Assembly (NCBI GenBank): GCA_949295025.1
Contig: CASFJK010000007.1
Location: forward strand, 128,402 to 164,995
DNA from: an uncultured Pseudomonadota bacterium
GTDB taxonomy: Bacteria > Pseudomonadota > Alphaproteobacteria > RF32 > CAG-239
Length of the DNA: 36,594 nucleotides
Direction: 5' to 3'
This document shows positions 1 through 7,236 of the stretch, one piece after another. A model generated the notes under the pieces. It was not told the origin of the DNA. It was given only the letters and a program-made list of their open reading frames with translations, and made no database searches. Position 1 is the stretch's first letter; each line of letters starts with the position of its first letter. The position numbers and the translations under genes were made by a program.

Positions 1-86
1 CGTTTTACGGCACTGCCGAGATTATCAATCAAAGGGGTGTCGTTTGCTGTACCTTCGTACAGGTCTGGACTATCTATATCTGACAT
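1..86 (-). CDS. rpoD: RNA polymerase primary sigma factor, N-terminal fragment
   Basis: Only the first 28 or so codons are inside the window. The start is the ATG at 86, preceded on the minus strand by AAAGGA about seven bases upstream. The peptide runs MSDIDSPDLYEG and then DTPLIDNLGSAVK. This resembles the start of region 1.1 in alphaproteobacterial RpoD, where an acidic stretch leads into a conserved 'D-x-A-V-K' segment. The position directly downstream of dnaG on the same strand supports the call, because dnaG-rpoD is a common gene order. A matching promoter lies at 141-169. The fragment is too short to identify on its own, so the assignment depends largely on context. Confidence 0.7.
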   Translation of the reverse strand, partial: MSDIDSPDLYEGTANDTPLIDNLGSAVK

Positions 87-140
87 GAATATTCCTTTAA
101 AATCGATTTTATTTTCATAATAAATTGCTAGCTGTAGATG

Positions 141-169
141 TTTCTAAATATTTCTTTATGATTTGTCAA
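141..169 (-). promoter_or_regulatory. sigma-70 type promoter for rpoD
   Basis: Read on the minus strand, TTGACA (169-164) is followed after exactly 17 bases by TAGAAA (146-141). The transcript would start near 134, about 48 bases before the rpoD ATG. It would let rpoD be transcribed separately from dnaG, as in other bacteria with a promoter inside this operon. Confidence 0.5.
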
Positions 170-226
170 TAGAAGTAACGCATAATTAAGTAAAAAAATG
201 ATGAATTTTTGGCTTAAAATCATATA

Positions 227-2101
227 TCAATCGAAATCTTGTGCCGAGAGCAAATTTTCTTTTTCTTTTTTAAGAGATTCATAGCGTTTATAAACATCAT
301 CTGAAAGCGATTCGGAATTTTCCATAATTTGCAAACATTCTTTTATTTCAGCATCAATTTGTTGCAATTGAGATTCTAAAATTCTTAAATCCAAATTTTC
401 TCTCATACGTACGTCATTGGGGTTTTGAATTTTAAGCATCTTAAATTCTAAAAGTTCATCAACTGCTTTTTGCAAACCACGAGCTTTTAGCTTTTCCATC
501 ATAACAGAAAAATCTTCTATTTTTTCTTCTTGATTTATCTCTAAAATATTTTCAAGTAAAACATTAAGCTGTTGATTTTTTATGTTGAAATTGAATATTT
601 TTTCTTCATATTCATCAATCAGACTTGGATACAAAACCAAAGCCGAAACAACATATTTTGCAACCAACTCGTCTAAATGAACTTTTGGTGTTGCTAAAAC
701 TGCCTGATGCATAACCGTATTATTTTTATAATTTGAACGTGATTTAGGAATATATTCACGGACATATTCTTTTCTATAAGTCGGAACCGGAGCTTGTTCT
801 TGCATCACCTGCTGACGTTTGCGCCAACTGGCCCCCTTACCCAGCTCATTATAGATTTTATCTTGCATTTCTTGAATATAATAATTACGCACCGTTTCAT
901 CGGTAATCTTAGCCACTTCTTCTTTAATGTTCTTTTCAACCAAAGCCTTTTGCTCAGGAGTTGAGGTTTCTATTCCATCCACATTTTTCTGCCATAACAA
1001 ATCCTTAAGAGGCATAACTTCAGATATTGCTTTATCAAAAGCTTCTCGTCCGAGCGTTTTCAAAAACTCATCCGGATCTTTGGCTCCGGTCAAAAAAACA
1101 TATTGCAAAGAGTTACCCGCTTTCAAAATCGGCAACACACGGTCAACCGAACGAACCGCGGCTCTGCGACCGGCTAAATCTCCATCAAAACAGCAGGTCG
1201 GAACATCAACCACACGCCATGCCTCTTGAATTTGGTCTTCAGTCAAAGCTGTTCCCAAAGGTGCTACGGCATAATGAATACCGTATTTATCCATACCGAT
1301 AACATCCATATATCCCTCGCAGATAATCAGTTTTTTCTCCTGATAACCGGCATCTTTGGCATAATTAAGGTTATAAAGGACACGACGTTTGTTAAAAATC
1401 GGAGTTTCCGGCGAGTTAAGATATTTGGGTTGTCCATCACCCATAATACGTCCGCCGAAAGCAATCACTTTACCACGTTTATCCATAATCGGAATCATCA
1501 CGCGGTCGCGGAAAAAGTCATGTGGACGACGCATTTTATCTTCGGGAATGGTCAACAGACCAAGCTCGTTCATTTCTTTATCATTCACCCCTTTTGAGGC
1601 AAGATAAGTTTTCAACCCATTATTGTTCGGGGCATAACCTAAACGAAATTTTTGAATAATATCGTCGCCAAAACCACGATGAGCCAAATAATCCAGCGCT
1701 TTCACGCCATCAGGCATACGTAAAGATTTTTCAAAAAACTTGCAAGCAAGTTCCATAATATCATAAAGAGAGTTACGCTTTTCCACCTCTTCTGGCTTGG
1801 CATAAGAATCTCTTGGAACTTGTAACCCCGCCTTTTCTGCCAATTTTTCGATAGCTTCCATAAATGACAGATTATTGGCTTCCATTTCAAATTTGATAAT
1901 ATCACCATGCGCACCACAACCAAAGCAATGGTAAAAACCTTTGCTTTCATTCACAGTAAAAGATGGTGTCTTTTCATTATGAAACGGACAACAAGCCTGA
2001 TATTCGCGACCTTTGCGAATGAGCTTAACTTTAGCGCCAACCACATCAACAATCGACACTTTCTCGCGTAACTCATCGCAAAATTTTTGTAAATCTGCCA
2101 T
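227..2101 (-). CDS. dnaG: DNA primase DnaG
   Basis: DnaG makes the RNA primers for DNA replication at the fork. The 624-residue length is normal for the family. The N-terminal CHC2 zinc finger has C38, H41, C59 and C62. The catalytic core follows, with the TOPRIM signature CEGYMDVI near residue 260 and the metal-binding DGD in 'CFDGDLAGRRAA' about 50 residues later. The last 170 residues are helical and charged, as expected of the helicase-binding domain. The ATG at 2101 has no good Shine-Dalgarno sequence, but the protein aligns naturally from MADLQKFCDEL. yqeY ends 20 bases upstream and rpoD starts 140 bases downstream on the same strand, so this is the classic macromolecular synthesis cluster. 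Confidence 0.97.
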   Translation of the reverse strand: MADLQKFCDELREKVSIVDVVGAKVKLIRKGREYQACCPFHNEKTPSFTVNESKGFYHCFGCGAHGDIIKFEMEANNLSFMEAIEKLAEKAGLQVPRDSYAKPEEVEKRNSLYDIMELACKFFEKSLRMPDGVKALDYLAHRGFGDDIIQKFRLGYAPNNNGLKTYLASKGVNDKEMNELGLLTIPEDKMRRPHDFFRDRVMIPIMDKRGKVIAFGGRIMGDGQPKYLNSPETPIFNKRRVLYNLNYAKDAGYQEKKLIICEGYMDVIGMDKYGIHYAVAPLGTALTEDQIQEAWRVVDVPTCCFDGDLAGRRAAVRSVDRVLPILKAGNSLQYVFLTGAKDPDEFLKTLGREAFDKAISEVMPLKDLLWQKNVDGIETSTPEQKALVEKNIKEEVAKITDETVRNYYIQEMQDKIYNELGKGASWRKRQQVMQEQAPVPTYRKEYVREYIPKSRSNYKNNTVMHQAVLATPKVHLDELVAKYVVSALVLYPSLIDEYEEKIFNFNIKNQQLNVLLENILEINQEEKIEDFSVMMEKLKARGLQKAVDELLEFKMLKIQNPNDVRMRENLDLRILESQLQQIDAEIKECLQIMENSESLSDDVYKRYESLKKEKENLLSAQDFD

Positions 2102-2121
2102 TTATGTAGAAAACAAATAAA

Positions 2122-2574
2122 TTAGCCAAGCAAGTTTTTAATGATACCGTTAGCGGCACCCATATCCATTTGACCGGCATATTTAGATTTCAAAGCGCCC
2201 ATAACTTTACCCATGTCTTTCATAGATTGAGCACCTGTTTCGGCAATCACGGCTTTAATGGCATTTTCCATATCTGCACCACTCAATTGTTTTGGCAAAA
2301 ATCTTTCAATAACATTAATTTCGGACTGTTCTTTATCTGCCAAATCTTGACGATTACCATCCAAATACATTTTGATTGAATCTTTACGTTGTTTAATCAT
2401 ACCTTGCATCATGGAAAGGAGTTCGGCATCAGTTGCTCTTTCTTGACCGCGACCACGAGCATCAACATCTTTTTCTTTCATACCGGCAATAATCAAGCGA
2501 ACGGCAGAAACAGTTGTCATATCTTTATTTTTCATAGATTCTTTTAAGGTATTTTGCAAATCATCTCTTAACAT
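2122..2574 (-). CDS. yqeY: GatB/YqeY domain protein
   Basis: This 150-residue protein belongs to the YqeY family, which resembles the C-terminal tail domain of the GatB amidotransferase subunit. Its role is unproven, though an involvement with tRNA has been proposed. Recognisable features are the start MLRDDLQNTLKESMKNKD, the segment 'SAVRLIIAGMKEKDVDARG', 'ERFLPKQLS' in the middle, and the end 'KDMGKVMGALKSKYAGQMD'. The frame is open further upstream, but the ATG at 2574 has AAGGAG seven to eight bases before it and gives the standard family length. It sits just upstream of dnaG, as in many Proteobacteria. Confidence 0.93.
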   Translation of the reverse strand: MLRDDLQNTLKESMKNKDMTTVSAVRLIIAGMKEKDVDARGRGQERATDAELLSMMQGMIKQRKDSIKMYLDGNRQDLADKEQSEINVIERFLPKQLSGADMENAIKAVIAETGAQSMKDMGKVMGALKSKYAGQMDMGAANGIIKNLLG

Positions 2575-2644
2575 CTTTTTTCTCCTTAAATAAACAATTG
2601 CCTTGAGAATAAACGCTTGGTCACAAAATTGCAAGGCAAATTAT

Positions 2645-4453
2645 CTAAAAATAATGCCTCCAAGACAATAAACTTTCTTCCAAATCTTTGCCGCTACGCC
2701 ATTCTTTAGAATAACGTATTGCCAGCGCATTATTTCGATTGAGAGTATATGCCCCCTCAACATTAATCTTGGTTTTCTCACCAAATTTATCGGTTGCATA
2801 AACTTGCTCAGCTTCGCCAAATAAGCGCCATTTATCAAAATCGGCAAAGACGCCGATAGCTCCACCTAAACCGAGATAAGCATTATCGGGCAAAAAACCG
2901 CCGTATGCAGCATAGCTATTAAGTTGCGCATAGGTCCAAACTTCATCAGTAATGGCATAACTAACACCGGTTCCGACCTTTAAGTTGGTAACATAACCTT
3001 CATCTTGTGTTTCGGGATTATATTCACGTGCCACATCCCATCTGATTTCATAAGAAAAAGGTCGAAACATGGCATCCATTGGCGAAATGGACTTGATACC
3101 GACAATATCAAATTTTTGCAAAACTGTTTTGTTCTGCTCGTCATAATGACGCAAAGTCGTATTAAGAAAATTAATTTCGGCCCCACGTAAAAAACCATAA
3201 TTATCATCAGTTAAAGAATGATATGCCGGACGATATGATATTTCTTGAAAAGCCTCCCCATTTCTGAAACCTGTTCCGATTTCGGCGCGCATAGAATCAT
3301 GGGTAAGATATGGCTCCTTTCCTTTATCAAGCTCAGCAATGCTCCCCTGCTCTGTCACTTTGTTGCGTTCCATCAAAAGTTTGAAACTTTGCTTGCGATA
3401 ATCGGCAAGTTCCAAATTTTTTGCCACATACTGATATTGCACAAATTGATAAGCTGTTTCCAACACATCGGCTTTTTCAGACTCGGATAATCCGGCTAAT
3501 TCATATTCTTGCTCATGAATAATTTCTAAATATTGCTTTTTTTGCTTATCATTCATCATCCTGTAACGATGTCTGATTTTGGCCTGTCGTGACGGACGAT
3601 AATTAATATCTTTGACCAAACCTTGACGTTGTAACACCGCTTTGATGGTATCAAGCGGAATGGTCTGTACCGGAAACTGCTCTGAGAGTTGCATGGACGG
3701 ACGCACGGCATCAAGCACTTCCATCAGCATATAAGAGCAATTTTGCGTAAAGAAATAATATCTGGTCTGACTATGTCCCACTTCCCAAAGATGCGCTACA
3801 AAAAAGTCTAACTCCTGCGGAGTAAAGTCAAGATTAAGTTCCCAAATATCTCTATTTTCAATATTGTTATAGGTGTTGATGATGTCATAATAAGGTTTAA
3901 CGGTAAAACCGCCGTAATATCCTCCGGTCAAACCCCAAATTGCAAAAAGCACACTGTTTTCTTGTCCGGCCGTGAATGCACCATAGTTGGCACCATGTGC
4001 CAGAAGTTGCGTTCCCTTGCGTGCGGTATCGATTCTAAGCAGTGTATGCCCAAACAGCGATGATGGATTATTCATATAAGCATCGGTAAAGAGAAGAGTT
4101 ACCCCCGAGGGGCGCAAATCATCATAAAATTGTTCCAAATCTTTACATTTAGGAAAAGGCTTAGAAACAAGACTGTTTTTTTGCAAAAGTTTATAACGTG
4201 CCGGGAAAAGACACTTTTTTTCCGTATCTTGTGTATTTTCAAACAAATTGATTGTTGCTTGCAGTTCTGCTTGTGGATTTGTTTTTCCATCCGGCGATAA
4301 GAAAAAAGGATCAGAATCAATTGTGCTGACATATTTTCCTTTTTCCCCTTGATAATGCACCAAAGCAAGCCACTCTGGCGAATTTTCAAAAGCGGCATAA
4401 GATGGTGTTACTATACAGAGAAAAAACAAAGAATATATAAAATTTTTCAGCAC
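2645..4453 (-). CDS. DUF4105 (Lnb-like periplasmic domain) envelope protein
   Basis: A 602-residue exported protein of unknown function. An N-terminal signal peptide (MLKNFIYSLFFLCIVTPSYA) is followed by the DUF4105 region. Its hallmark 'DAYMNNPSSLFGHTLLRID' lies near residues 123-141, with 'GANYGAFTAG' and 'NCSYMLMEVLD' further on. The C-terminal 200 residues alternate polar and hydrophobic positions in short strands and end in Phe (…LLSWRHYF). That resembles an outer-membrane beta-barrel, so the protein may be anchored there; this is inference. The start is GTG at 4453, supported by GGGAG six or seven bases upstream. DUF4105 resembles the N-terminal domain of lacto-N-biosidase LnbX-type proteins, which does not establish an enzymatic role here. 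yqeY lies 70 bases downstream. Confidence 0.85.
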   Translation of the reverse strand: MLKNFIYSLFFLCIVTPSYAAFENSPEWLALVHYQGEKGKYVSTIDSDPFFLSPDGKTNPQAELQATINLFENTQDTEKKCLFPARYKLLQKNSLVSKPFPKCKDLEQFYDDLRPSGVTLLFTDAYMNNPSSLFGHTLLRIDTARKGTQLLAHGANYGAFTAGQENSVLFAIWGLTGGYYGGFTVKPYYDIINTYNNIENRDIWELNLDFTPQELDFFVAHLWEVGHSQTRYYFFTQNCSYMLMEVLDAVRPSMQLSEQFPVQTIPLDTIKAVLQRQGLVKDINYRPSRQAKIRHRYRMMNDKQKKQYLEIIHEQEYELAGLSESEKADVLETAYQFVQYQYVAKNLELADYRKQSFKLLMERNKVTEQGSIAELDKGKEPYLTHDSMRAEIGTGFRNGEAFQEISYRPAYHSLTDDNYGFLRGAEINFLNTTLRHYDEQNKTVLQKFDIVGIKSISPMDAMFRPFSYEIRWDVAREYNPETQDEGYVTNLKVGTGVSYAITDEVWTYAQLNSYAAYGGFLPDNAYLGLGGAIGVFADFDKWRLFGEAEQVYATDKFGEKTKINVEGAYTLNRNNALAIRYSKEWRSGKDLEESLLSWRHYF

Positions 4454-4466
4454 GCTCTGCTCCCAA

Positions 4467-4507
4467 ACAAAAAGCGGTTCGAAAAGATGAAAATATCCGA
4501 ACCGCTT
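4467..4507 (-). terminator. intrinsic terminator of the DUF3015 gene
   Basis: AAGCGGTTCG (4472-4481) and CGAACCGCTT (4498-4507) form a perfect 10-bp stem with a 16-base loop. On the minus strand the stem is followed by TTTTT. It lies between the DUF3015 gene and the DUF4105 gene. Confidence 0.75.
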
Positions 4508-4526
4508 ATGAATTTCGCATCAAGAC

Positions 4527-4982
4527 TTAAGCCTTGGTAACTTCCATCAATTTCAAAGTAACATTGACGGCATCAACATTTTCATTTTCAAACATGTAAG
4601 CAAAATTTTGTTTAGAAATTTCACCGAGTTTAGCACTGTCCATGTTCAAGATACCAGCCAAAGTATCAATGGTTTCTCCGCGACCAGCAGCGGCATCAAG
4701 AGCATATTGTTCCATGTTGTTTTCCATGAAAGCTAAAACCATTCTGCCGGTACCGCCGGTTACACGACCGTTCGGATCGCAACCGGATGTTCCGAATGTA
4801 ATACCAAAGGTTTGAGTAAAGAACAAGCCGTTGGTTGTAACAGCCAAAACTTGTGGACCAATACCGCTTTGACCACGCCAAGCCATTGAGCCCAAACCGC
4901 AACCAGTACTATCAATAGCTTGAGCATTTGATGCCAAAGCCATAGCGCCAGCCAAGAAAGATGCTAAAACAACTTTTTTCAT
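4527..4982 (-). CDS. DUF3015 family exported protein
   Basis: A 151-residue protein with a clear signal peptide (MKKVVLASFLAGAMALASNAQA, cleavage about residue 22). The mature protein begins IDSTGCGLGSMAWRGQSG and continues 'GPQVLAVTTNG' and 'TFGITFGTSGCDP', which I recognise as the DUF3015 pattern. Two conserved Cys residues (in GCGLG and SGCDP) could form a disulfide in the periplasm. The function is unknown. The frame is open for 31 codons upstream, but the ATG at 4982 has GGAGG five bases before it and starts the signal peptide. It has its own terminator, so it is probably monocistronic. A dyad TTAACT-N7-AGTTAA lies about 45 bases upstream. Confidence 0.85.
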   Translation of the reverse strand: MKKVVLASFLAGAMALASNAQAIDSTGCGLGSMAWRGQSGIGPQVLAVTTNGLFFTQTFGITFGTSGCDPNGRVTGGTGRMVLAFMENNMEQYALDAAAGRGETIDTLAGILNMDSAKLGEISKQNFAYMFENENVDAVNVTLKLMEVTKA

Positions 4983-5026
4983 AAAAACCTCCGTTAATAA
5001 AATAACATCTTTACGATAGCACAACC

Positions 5027-5045
5027 TTAACTCTTGTATAGTTAA
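5027..5045. promoter_or_regulatory. inverted repeat upstream of the DUF3015 gene
   Basis: TTAACT (5027-5032) and AGTTAA (5040-5045) form a 6-bp dyad around a 7-base spacer. It lies 45-63 bases upstream of the start codon, in the zone where the promoter should be. The half-site geometry suits an operator, but I see no regulator nearby. Confidence 0.3.
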
Positions 5046-5088
5046 AATTGAAGTTTTTCCCAGAAAAAAGAACAACTTTCAAAAAAGC

Positions 5089-5117
5089 TTGCATTATCCA
5101 AATATTGATGCTATATA
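5089..5117 (+). promoter_or_regulatory. sigma-70 type promoter for greA
   Basis: TTGCAT (5089-5094), a 17-base spacer and TATATA (5112-5117). This predicts a start near 5124 and a leader of about 90 bases before the greA ATG. Confidence 0.5.
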
Positions 5118-5213
5118 AATATGCAGACAGAGAAAAATTAAGCTGTGATGGAGCCCCATCGCAGTTTTATTTTATATTTAAAATCAGTAATTTTTTTAGT
5201 TGAGGTGAGTAAA

Positions 5214-5687
5214 ATGGAAAAGTTTCCTTTGACCAAACAGGGCTTTATTGAGCTTGAAGAAGAATTAAAACACTTAAAAGCCGTTGATCGCCCAAATATT
5301 ATCGCCGCCATTGCCGAAGCTCGTTCACATGGCGATTTGTCAGAGAATGCCGAATATTCTGCCGCCAAAGAAAAGCAAAGCTTTATTGAAGGTCGTATTC
5401 AAGATTTGGAGGCCGTTATCAGCCGTGCTCAAGTCATTGATCCTAAAGAAAGTAAATGTGATGTTGTTCGCTTTGGTGCCACCGTTTTGGTTGCCGACGA
5501 AGATACTGATGATGAAAAGAAATACCAAATTGTCGGTGATTATGAAGCAGACATTGACCGCAACAAAATTTCATTATCATCTCCTTTAGCCAAAGCCTTA
5601 ATCGGTAAAGAAGTCGGCGATGTTGCTGAATATATGGCTCCGGGTGGTAAAAAATCTTTTGAAATTTTAGAAATTGATTACATTTAA
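5214..5687 (+). CDS. greA: transcription elongation factor GreA
   Basis: GreA binds the secondary channel of RNA polymerase and stimulates cleavage of backtracked transcripts. The 157 residues match the normal size. The N-terminal coiled-coil finger contains '[18 protein letters not shown]' near residues 37-54, with the acidic tip residues D43 and E46 that position the catalytic magnesium. The C-terminal FKBP-like globular domain ends with '[15 protein letters not shown]'. The ATG at 5214 is chosen over upstream in-frame codons because GAGGTGAG lies just before it and [11 protein letters not shown] is the canonical start. It has its own promoter and a strong terminator. The carAB genes that often precede greA in Alphaproteobacteria are absent here. 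Confidence 0.97.
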   Translation: MEKFPLTKQGFIELEEELKHLKAVDRPNIIAAIAEARSHGDLSENAEYSAAKEKQSFIEGRIQDLEAVISRAQVIDPKESKCDVVRFGATVLVADEDTDDEKKYQIVGDYEADIDRNKISLSSPLAKALIGKEVGDVAEYMAPGGKKSFEILEIDYI

Positions 5688-5693
5688 TTTTAA

Positions 5694-5729
5694 CAAAAAA
5701 AATCGTCAGAATATTCTGACGATTTTTTT
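5694..5729. terminator. greA intrinsic terminator
   Basis: A perfect 24-base palindrome at 5701-5724 (half-site AATCGTCAGAAT) is flanked by a run of A on the left and seven T (5723-5729) on the right. The fold is symmetric and could act on both strands. Confidence 0.85.
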
Positions 5730-5735
5730 ATGGTC

Positions 5736-5764
5736 TTGACTTCTGATTATCACTTGCATACAAT
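5736..5764 (+). promoter_or_regulatory. sigma-70 type promoter for the ACP-like gene
   Basis: TTGACT (5736-5741), a 17-base spacer and TACAAT (5759-5764). The start would be near 5771, leaving a leader of about 27 bases with no Shine-Dalgarno sequence before the ATG at 5798. Confidence 0.6.
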
Positions 5765-5797
5765 CCCTTCAAAATTAATTATTAAACTCTAAGCATT

Positions 5798-6049
5798 ATG
5801 GATAAAAACACTATTTTTCTGCAAGTACAAAAATTATTACTTTTCAGAGATTTTCCACGCAACATCAAACCGTCTTCTAAATTAAAAGACAATTTGCATA
5901 TGGATCAGTTTGATTATGCCGTACTGAAAGCTAAAATTTTTGAGCAATACAACATCTTATTCTCTAAGGAAGAATATCTAAAATGGAATACGGTTAATGA
6001 TGTTGTAAATGCCATTATAAACAAATTACAACAAGTAAAAACAGGTTAA
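5798..6049 (+). CDS. acyl-carrier-protein-like protein lacking the phosphopantetheine serine
   Basis: An 83-residue protein whose layout follows small acyl carrier proteins. There is a first helix, then 'SSKLKDNLHMDQFDYAVLKAKIFEQYNILFS', then a last helix 'TVNDVVNAIINKL'. In true carriers the corresponding motif is D-S-L, with the Ser carrying 4'-phosphopantetheine. Here it reads D-Q-F (residues 36-38), so the attachment serine is missing. It could be a structural relative that binds a partner without carrying an acyl group, or the resemblance may be superficial. The gene has its own promoter and terminator and is not next to any fatty-acid or polyketide enzyme. The start has no Shine-Dalgarno sequence (leader AAGCATT then ATGGA). 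Confidence 0.7.
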   Translation: MDKNTIFLQVQKLLLFRDFPRNIKPSSKLKDNLHMDQFDYAVLKAKIFEQYNILFSKEEYLKWNTVNDVVNAIINKLQQVKTG

Positions 6050-6077
6050 ATTGCAAAAATTTAACCTGTTTTTTTAT
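6036..6077. terminator. terminator of the ACP-like gene, overlapping its stop codon
   Basis: AACAGGTTAAATT and AATTTAACCTGTT form a 13-bp stem with a short loop, followed by a T run. The TAA stop at 6047-6049 is inside the left arm. Confidence 0.85.
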
Positions 6078-6159
6078 AACTCTTATATAACACTTGCCAA
6101 AGAGAATTAAAAACACTACTTTAAGCGCAATAAGAATTTTTTTTTGGAGAAAAATATCA

Positions 6160-7092
6160 ATGACTGAATATAAAACCAAAATGCTGATTATTGGTTCAGG
6201 TCCGGCCGGTTACACTGCCGGCATATATGCTGCTCGCTCCGGCTTAAACCCAATTTTGGTATCCGGCAATCAAGAAGGTGGCCAACTAACCATCACTACC
6301 GAAATTGAAAACTTTCCTGGTTTTCCGGAACCCATTGGCGGATTAGAGTTAATGCAACGTATGAAACAACAAGCTGAAAACGTAGGCGTAACATTAGTAA
6401 CAGACCTCATTCGTCATGTTGATTTTAGTTCTCGTCCTTTTGTTTGCACATCTGAAAACGGCAACACCTTTATTGCCGATTGTGTTATCATTGCCACAGG
6501 AGCATCGGCTCGTTGGCTTGGCTTGGATAGCGAAAAGAAATTTTTAGGCTTTGGCGTATCCGGTTGCGCTACATGTGATGGTTTTTTCTATCGCGGAAAA
6601 GATGTTGCTGTTGTTGGCGGCGGTAATACCGCAGCAGATGAAGCTTTATATTTGGCCAACATTGCAAAATCTGTCACCCTCATCCACCGCCGCAATGAAT
6701 TGCGTGCAGACAAGGTTATGCAAGAGCGCGTTTTGAAAAATGAAAAAATCAAAGTAGAATGGGACTCTGTTGTCGATGAAGTTTTGGGTGAAATGCCTAA
6801 AGGTGTTACAGGTGCCGTCCTGAAAAACGTTAAAACTGGAGAGAAGAAAGAAATCAGCGTTGATGGCATTTTCATTGCTATCGGTCATCACCCCAACACC
6901 GATTTGTTCAAAGGTATTTTAGATATGAATGAAGAAGGTTATCTCATCACCAAACCAGATAGCTGCCAAACCAATATTGAAGGTGTTTTTGCTGCCGGTG
7001 ATGTTCAAAATCCAAACTTCCGCCAAGCTGTTGTTGCAGCAGGTTCCGGTTGCATTGCCTCTTTGGAAGCAGAAAAGTTTTTGAACAAATAA
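6160..7092 (+). CDS. trxB: thioredoxin-disulfide reductase
   Basis: This NADPH- and FAD-dependent enzyme reduces thioredoxin in the cytoplasm. At 310 residues it matches the low-molecular-weight bacterial type. The FAD-binding GSGPAG follows the first strand at about residues 12-17. The redox pair is C136-A-T-C139 in 'SGCATCDGFF'. The NADP-binding motif VVGGGNTAADEA follows at about residue 150. The closing FAD motif is 'GVFAAGDVQNPNFRQAVVAAGSG'. The ATG at 6160 is preceded by TTGGAGA; the open frame upstream runs back towards the previous terminator and is rejected as coding. The gene stands alone, with a long hairpin after its stop codon. Confidence 0.96.
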   Translation: MTEYKTKMLIIGSGPAGYTAGIYAARSGLNPILVSGNQEGGQLTITTEIENFPGFPEPIGGLELMQRMKQQAENVGVTLVTDLIRHVDFSSRPFVCTSENGNTFIADCVIIATGASARWLGLDSEKKFLGFGVSGCATCDGFFYRGKDVAVVGGGNTAADEALYLANIAKSVTLIHRRNELRADKVMQERVLKNEKIKVEWDSVVDEVLGEMPKGVTGAVLKNVKTGEKKEISVDGIFIAIGHHPNTDLFKGILDMNEEGYLITKPDSCQTNIEGVFAAGDVQNPNFRQAVVAAGSGCIASLEAEKFLNK

Positions 7093-7111
7093 TTATTGAT
7101 TTTAAACAAAC

Positions 7112-7171
7112 TTTGCACTAATGTAACGCTCCGTTAAATAATTATTATGGAGATTACATTAGTGCATTTTT
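7112..7171 (+). terminator. long 3' hairpin after trxB
   Basis: TGCACTAATGTAA (7114-7126) pairs perfectly with TTACATTAGTGCA (7154-7166). Inside, CTCC (about 7129-7132) can pair with GGAG before the right arm. A T run follows the stem. The 13-bp perfect outer stem with a large loop is longer than the other terminators here, so it may have another role such as mRNA protection. Confidence 0.6.
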
Positions 7172-7236
7172 ATATATTTTTTCCATAATGATTATTTCAA
7201 TATAACTTAAATTTTAATTATAAAAAAATTATTATT

